Source: Chondrosia reniformis (lineage: Eukaryota > Porifera > Demospongiae > Chondrillida > Chondrillidae). From it: a stretch of DNA of 64,000 nucleotides. Where the stretch lies: assembly GCA_947172415.1 (NCBI GenBank), contig OX359197.1, positions 3,224,001-3,288,000 of the forward strand. Reading direction: 5' to 3'. A model generated the notes under the pieces. The model was given only the letters and a program-made list of their open reading frames with translations. It made no database searches and was not told the origin of the DNA. Below, piece after piece: positions 58,101 through 64,000 of the stretch. Positions within the stretch are counted from its first letter, which is position 1. Every line of letters starts with the position of its first letter. The position numbers were made by a program, and so were the translations under genes.

Positions 58101-60633
58101 AACTAGTACATAAAACTGTGTACATACAACTGGACATACAACTAGTAGATACAATTGGTACATACAACTAGTTCCTACCTAGTACCTAGTACAACTAGTA
58201 CTAGAACCTACAACTAGTTCATACAACGAGTACACACAACTGGTACATACAACTAGTACATATCTAGTACCTAGTACAACTAGTACTAGATCCTACAACC
58301 AGTACATACAACTAGTACATACAACTGGTACATACAACCAGTAAATGCATCTAGTACATACAACTAGTACATACAATTGGTACATATTTGGTACATACAA
58401 CTAGACATACCAATAGTACATAAAACTAGTAAATACAACTAGGACATACCTTCAGTAAATACAACAGTACATAAAAGTAGTACATACCAGTAGTATGTAT
58501 TCCTAGTCGTACACATATAACTAGTACCAATGAATAGTGCATACAAGTAGTACATACAACTAGTACATACAACTAGTATATACAACTAGTACATACAACT
58601 ACTACATACAACTAGTGCCAACAACTAGTACATAAAAAAATACTTACTACTGGTACATACAACTAGTACATACAGCTGGAATATACAACTAGTTCATACA
58701 ACTATACCACACAACTAGTAACTAGTAAGTACAACTAGTACATACAAATAATACATTCAACTACTATTTACCACTAGTGCATACTACTGGTGTCTAGTAC
58801 ATACAACTAGTAGATACAACTACTACACAACTAGTAATTTCAATTAGAAGACACGACTAGTACATACAACTAGTACATACAATTTGTACACACATCTACT
58901 ACATACAACTAGTACAAATGACAAGTACATACAACTTATACATTCAACTAGTATATACAACTAGTAGATACATTTAGTCAATACAATCAGTACATACAAC
59001 TAGAACATGCAACTTGTACATACAAGTAGTACATATACCTATTACATACACGTATACATTAAACCTCTAAATAGTACATACAACTGGTACATTTAACTAT
59101 AACATCCAACTAGTAGATATACCTAGTACTTACACATATTACTAATACATATAAATAGTACATACAACTAATACACACACCTTGTACATACAACTAGTGC
59201 ATACAACAATCACACACAACCAGTATATACGGCAAATACAAATAACAAGTATATACAACTATAACATACAACTGTATAGTTTGGATTACTTATATACAAC
59301 TAGTACATACAACTAGTATATACAATTAGTAAATACAATTAGGACATAGAACTAGTACATAGAACTAGTACATACAACAATTAAACAGAACTAGTACATA
59401 CAACTAGTTGATGAAATTAGTACATACAGGTGGTACATTCAACTAGTGACTAGTACATGCAATGACTACCTACCTAGTACATAGTATAACTAGTACTAGA
59501 ACCTACAACTAGTATATACTACTAGTACATAAAACTAGTACATACAATTAGTACATACAACTAGTGCATACAACTGGTACATACAACTAGTACATAAAAC
59601 TAATAAATATAGCTAGTACACACAACTAGTACATAAAACTAATACTACTAATACATACAACTAGTTCATACAACTAGACCATTCAAAGAGTAACTAGTAA
59701 GTACAACTAGTATATACAACTACTACATACAACTAATATTGACAACTAGTACATACAACTACTACACACAACTAGTACATTCAACTAATACATATAACTA
59801 GTACACACAACGACTGCATATTACAAATAGATACAAATATAACTAGTACAGACAACTAGTATCTAGTACATACAACTAGTACCCACCTAGTACCTAGTAT
59901 AAGTAGTAATAAAATCTACAACTAGCACATACAACTAGTACATACAACTAGTACATACAACTAGTACATACAAATAGTCCATACAACTAATACATACAAC
60001 TAGTATATACAACTAGTACATAAAACTAATACACACTACTAGTACATACAACTAGTACATACAACTAGTACATACAACAGGAATATACAACTAGTTCATA
60101 CAACTACACCATACCACCAGTAACTAGTAAGTACAACTAGTACATACAAATTATGCATACAACTAGTATTTAGAACTAGTACATACAACTGGATTTTAGT
60201 ACATACAACTAGTAGATACAACTACTACATAACTAGTAACTACAATTAGATCACACGACTAGTACAGACAACTACTACACGCATCGACTAAAAACAACAA
60301 GTACATAAAACTTATTCAAGCAACTAGTACTTACAACTAGTAGACACATTTAATAACTACAATCAGTAAATACAACTAGAACATGCAACTAGTACATGCA
60401 AGTAGTACACACAACTAGTACATACAATTAGTACATACAACTACTACATACAACCACTACATACAACTAGTAAATATAACTTGTACTAGTACATACTACT
60501 AATATATACAATTAGTGGTTACAACTAGTACATATACCTAGTACACACAAGCACTACATGTAACTGGTACATACACATTAAACTAGTACATGTTAATGCT
60601 ACATACAAGTAGTAAATACAACTAGTACAAACC
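55150..60633 (-). repeat. 13-bp satellite, minus polarity, 5.5-kb block
   Basis: The longest uninterrupted block. The module ACACAAGGACTGCATATAAA or ACACAACGACTGCATATTAC, with TAAATGTACATTCAACTGCT after it, occurs at about 55,360, 56,650, 57,610, 57,950 and 59,800. The CCTAGTACCTAGTACAACTA module then GTACTAGAACCTACAAC occurs at about 56,900, 56,990, 58,185, 58,265, 59,475 and 59,885. Confidence 0.93.
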
Positions 60634-61862
60634 TCTATGTACTAGATACTAGTTGTATGTTCAAATTGTATGCACTAGTTGTACATAATTGATACTTAGT
60701 TGTATGTTCTACTAACTAGTTGTATGTACTAGTTGTAATTACTAGTTGTATGAACTATTTATATCTACTAGTTGTGTATGTATGTACTATGGATATATAC
60801 TATTTGTATGTACTAGGTGAATGTACAAGTTGTATGTACTAGTTGTAGGTTCTAGAACTAATTAGATTAGGTACTAAGTAGGTACTAGTTGTATGTACTA
60901 GATACTAGTTGTATATAGTAGTTGTATGAGCTAGTTATATAAACTAAGTGTATGTACTAGTTGGGTGCATATACTAGTTGTATATCCTAGTTACTAGTTC
61001 TCTATACTAGATACTAGCTGTATGTATAAGTTGTATTTACCAGTTGTATTTACTAGTTGTATATACTAGTTGAATGTACTAGTTGTTTGCAATTGATGTA
61101 TACACTAGGTATATTTACTAGTTGTAGGTTCTAGTTGTATATACTATTTACTACTTGTTTGTACTGTACTAATCGCAAGTACTAGTATTTGTACAAGTTG
61201 TATGTACTAGTTGTGTGTTTTATTTATATGTACAACCATTTTGTAACTACTGTAGGTACTAGTTTTATGTAATAAGTCTATGTACAAGTTAAAGTGCTAG
61301 TTTAATGTACTAGGTGTATGTAGTAGAAGTATGTACTATTTATATGTACTAGTTATATGTGTATGTTCTAGTAATATGTATTAGTTGTATGCACAAGTCG
61401 TATGTACTAGATGTAAGTACTAGTTGTATGTTATCGTTGTAGGTTCTTGTTGTATGTACTAGTTGTAGTACAAGTTGTATATTTTAGATGCATGTACTAG
61501 TTGTACTTACTATTTCCTAGTAGTATGGTCTAGTTGTATGTACTAGTTGTATTTTCCAATTGTATGTACTAGTTCTATGTACTAATTGTATGTACTAGGT
61601 ATGTACTAGTTGTATGTACTAATTGCATGAACTAATTCTATGTACTGGTTGTAGTCCTAATTGTATGTTCTAGTTCTATGTACTAGTTGTAGAACTAGTT
61701 GAATATACTAGTTGTATGTAATAGTTCTATGTACTAGTTGTATTTGTAGTTTAATGAACTAGTTGCTAGTGTCAGTTGTATGTAGTTGTAAATAGTAGTT
61801 GTATGTACTAGATGTATGTACTAGTTGTATGTATTAGTTATATGTAGTACTTGTTTGTACAT
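60634..61862 (+). repeat. 13-bp satellite, plus polarity
   Basis: Begins at a flip (CAAACCTCTATGTACTAGATA). Its end is the inverted flank of hammerhead element C. Confidence 0.92.
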
Positions 61863-62198
61863 GTCATCATCATTTAACCCTGGGTTTTATCCCTCCCACT
61901 CATGTCCCATGAGGAGCGCAATGAGCTAATGGACGGAACTGAAGTTCGCTTGATGGGAACCAGAGTTTCCTCTTAGCCACTCCAAAAAAGATGGTCCAGC
62001 AACAGACAGCTGTTTTGTCCTTATTAGGACTCATCAGTGTGGCATACGATGGAAGTTTGAGTGGCTAGTCTGCTAATATGTACTCCCAGAAGCAAAAAGC
62101 CTGTGGTTTCCTTATCGGCATATAAGGGGTACAGCCAAAAGTGTGGCAGCCCACTAATAGTAGGGCAGGGGTAATACCCAGAGTTAAATGTTGACGAC
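61863..62198 (-). mobile_element. hammerhead-bearing TIR element, copy C
   Basis: 336 bp, inverted relative to copies A and B. The ends are GTCATCATCATTTAACCCTG and CAGAGTTAAATGTTGACGAC. The outside sequence (minus strand: ATATCTAGTTCTAGTACATT then CAACTAATTCGTGCAACATG) matches copy A, so A and C are inverted segmental duplicates. Confidence 0.82.
61999..62043 (-). ncRNA. hammerhead ribozyme C, G12A
   Basis: Minus strand: GCCACA-CTGATGA-GTCCTAATAAGGAC-AAAA-CAGCTGTC-TGTTGC. The cleavage triplet GTC is intact and stem III is minimal as in copy B, but G12 is A. Activity is expected to be very low. Confidence 0.78.
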
Positions 62199-64000
62199 AT
62201 CGATGGTTTAAGATCGACTTTAGATCTTGAAGTTCCCAAATGTTTTTCATATTGTTTGTACATGTTGCACGAATTAGTTGAATGTACTAGAACTAGATAT
62301 ATTTACTAGTTGTAGGTACTAGCTGTATGAACCAGCTATGTACTAGTTGTATGTGCTACTTTTACGTGTTAGTTGTATATACAAGTTTTGTACTAGTTGT
62401 ATCTTCTAGTTGTATGTAGTAGTTATATGTACCAGTTATATGTGCTATTTGTATGTACTAATTGTTTTTACTAGTTCTATTTACTAGTTGTAGTATTAGT
62501 TGTATGTTCTAGTTGTATATACTAATTGAATGTACTAGTTGTTTGTAATAGTTTTATGCACTAGTTGTGGTTCTATTTTTATGTACTAGATGTATGTAGT
62601 AGTAGTATGTACTATTTATATGTACTAGTTATATGTGTACGTCCTAGTATATAATAGGTATTAGTTGTATGTGCTTGTTGTATGTACTTGTTGTATGTAC
62701 TAGGTCTATGTCATAGTCGTTTGTACTAATTCTACCTACCAGTTGTAGTACTACTTCTATGTACTAATTCTATGTACTAGTTGTAGTTCTAGTTTAATAA
62801 TTTAGTTGCAAGTACTAGTTGTATGTAGTACCTGTATGTACTAATTTTATGTACAAATTATATGTACTAGTTTTATATATTAGATATGTACTAGTTGTAT
62901 GAAATAGTTGTAGGTTCTGGTACTAGTTAAACTAGGTACTAGGTAGGTATTGGTTGTATGTACAACTTTTTTGAACTAGTTGTGTGTACTAGTTGTATGT
63001 ACTAGTCCTAGTTATATTTACTAGTTCTAGGTACTAAATGTATGTATCAGCTGTATGTAGTAGTTTTATGTACTAATTGTATGAACTGGTTGTGTGTACC
63101 AGTTGTATGTACTAGTTGTATGTATTCGTTAAGTACCAATTGCATGTATTAGTTGTATGTAGTAGTTGTATGTGCTATTTATGTACTTTATGTACACTTT
63201 CTATGTACTAGTTGTATGATCTAGTTTCTAGTGGCATGTTCTATTTGCATGTACTGGTTCTGTGTACTAGTTTTATGTACTTCTTGTATGTACAGGTTGA
63301 ATGAACTAGTTGCGTGTGCTCGTTGTATGTCCTAGTCCTAGTTATATTTACTAGTTTTAGGCATTAGTTGTATGTACATAGTTCTATGTAATAGTTGTAT
63401 GCACCAATTGTATGTACTAGCTGTATGTACTACTTGTATGTACTATTAATATGTGATAGTTATATGTGTATGTACTAGTTATTTGTAGTAGTTGTGTGTA
63501 CTAGTTATATGTACTAGTTTTATGTACTAGTTGTATGTACTAGGTTTGTGTACTAGTTGTATGTACTAGTTGTAAGTTCTAGTACTAGTTTTACTAGGTA
63601 GCAGGTAGATACTAGTTGTATGTAGTTGATACGTTCTGCATGTACTAGTTGTATGTACTAATTGCATGTACCAGGTATTTGTACTGGTTGTATGTACTAG
63701 ATACTAGTTGATGTACTAATTGTATGCACTAGTTGTCCATAATTGATGTTTGTAATAGTTGTATGTTCTACTAACTAATTGTATGTACTAGTTGTATGAC
63801 CTAGTTGTATTTCCTATGGGTGCATATACAATTTGTGTGTACTAGTTACTAGTTCTCTATACTAGATACTAGCTGTATGTATTAGTTGTACGTACCAGTT
63901 GTATTTACTAGTTGTATATATTAGTTGTATGTACTCCATACTAGTTGTATGTACTAGTTTGGTGTAATTGGTGTATACACTAGGTATATTTACTAGTTTT
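62199..64000 (+). repeat. 13-bp satellite, plus polarity, to window end
   Basis: Runs off the right edge. Contains the marker module near 62,915 and 63,570 (GTTCTAGTACTAGTTTTACT then AGGTAGCAGGTAG). The last 250 bp, from the TAGTTGTATTTCCTATGGGT stretch near 63,800, repeat the 60,950-61,120 stretch (both have TAGTTCTCTATACTAGATAC then TAGCTGTATGTAT and GTGTATACACTAGGTATATT). Confidence 0.92.

Noticed and set aside
1..64000. rRNA, tRNA or host protein genes
   Set aside because: No conserved rRNA segments or tRNA cloverleaf was recognised by eye, and every protein of substance belongs to a transposon. A tRNA scan and a homology search would be needed to be certain.

Overview
This window looks like a gene-poor, AT-rich, probably heterochromatic stretch of an invertebrate animal genome. 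I see no host gene I would defend. The transposon content (Penelope-like elements with GIY-YIG domains, an R2-type non-LTR retrotransposon, an animal EnSpm/CACTA element, a Tc1/IS630-type transposase, hammerhead-ribozyme repeats) and the short introns (68-101 bp) would fit a sponge or cnidarian. That assignment is inference from sequence alone.

Roughly two thirds of the window is a degenerate satellite with a 13-bp period. Its unit is the palindrome ACTAGT plus a 7-base spacer (TGTATGT on one strand, ACATACA on the other). Because the core is palindromic and the spacer is not, each block has a readable polarity, and polarity flips at about 1,684, 29,932, 30,631, 34,205, 40,287, 53,780, 55,150 and 60,634. 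Longer modules recur inside it, in both polarities, which points to repeated duplication and inversion of whole array segments. I call a block '+' when the top strand reads ACTAGTTGTATGT.

Layout of the insertions: 2.3-7.1 kb, three copies of a ~510-bp TA-flanked MITE and a 1.26-kb TIR element; 9.3-11.7 kb, a solo Penelope-like tail and a decayed Penelope-like element; 14.12-23.42 kb, a 9.3-kb TA-flanked transposon carrying on the minus strand a Tc1/IS630-like transposase and a second large multi-exon gene, both broken; 24.7-25.5 kb, another Penelope-like 3' fragment with inverted ends; 28.0 and 38.9 kb, two copies of a hairpin-rich element whose hairpin arms have changed in parallel; 31.3-32.5 kb, the 3' end of an R2-like retrotransposon; 32.6, 42.2 and 61.9 kb, three copies of a ~330-bp TIR element containing a hammerhead ribozyme; 43.6-45.0 kb, an internally deleted relative of the 9.3-kb transposon; 45.6-53.8 kb, an EnSpm/CACTA element duplicated as a giant palindrome.

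The most notable points are the two-gene 9.3-kb transposon and its deletion derivative sharing a TIR pattern, the covarying hairpins of the 28.0/38.9-kb pair, and the hammerhead series, of which only the 42.37-kb copy keeps the full catalytic core. All protein genes except one EnSpm accessory ORF carry stops or frameshifts, so the block reads as a graveyard of transposons inside an actively rearranging satellite.
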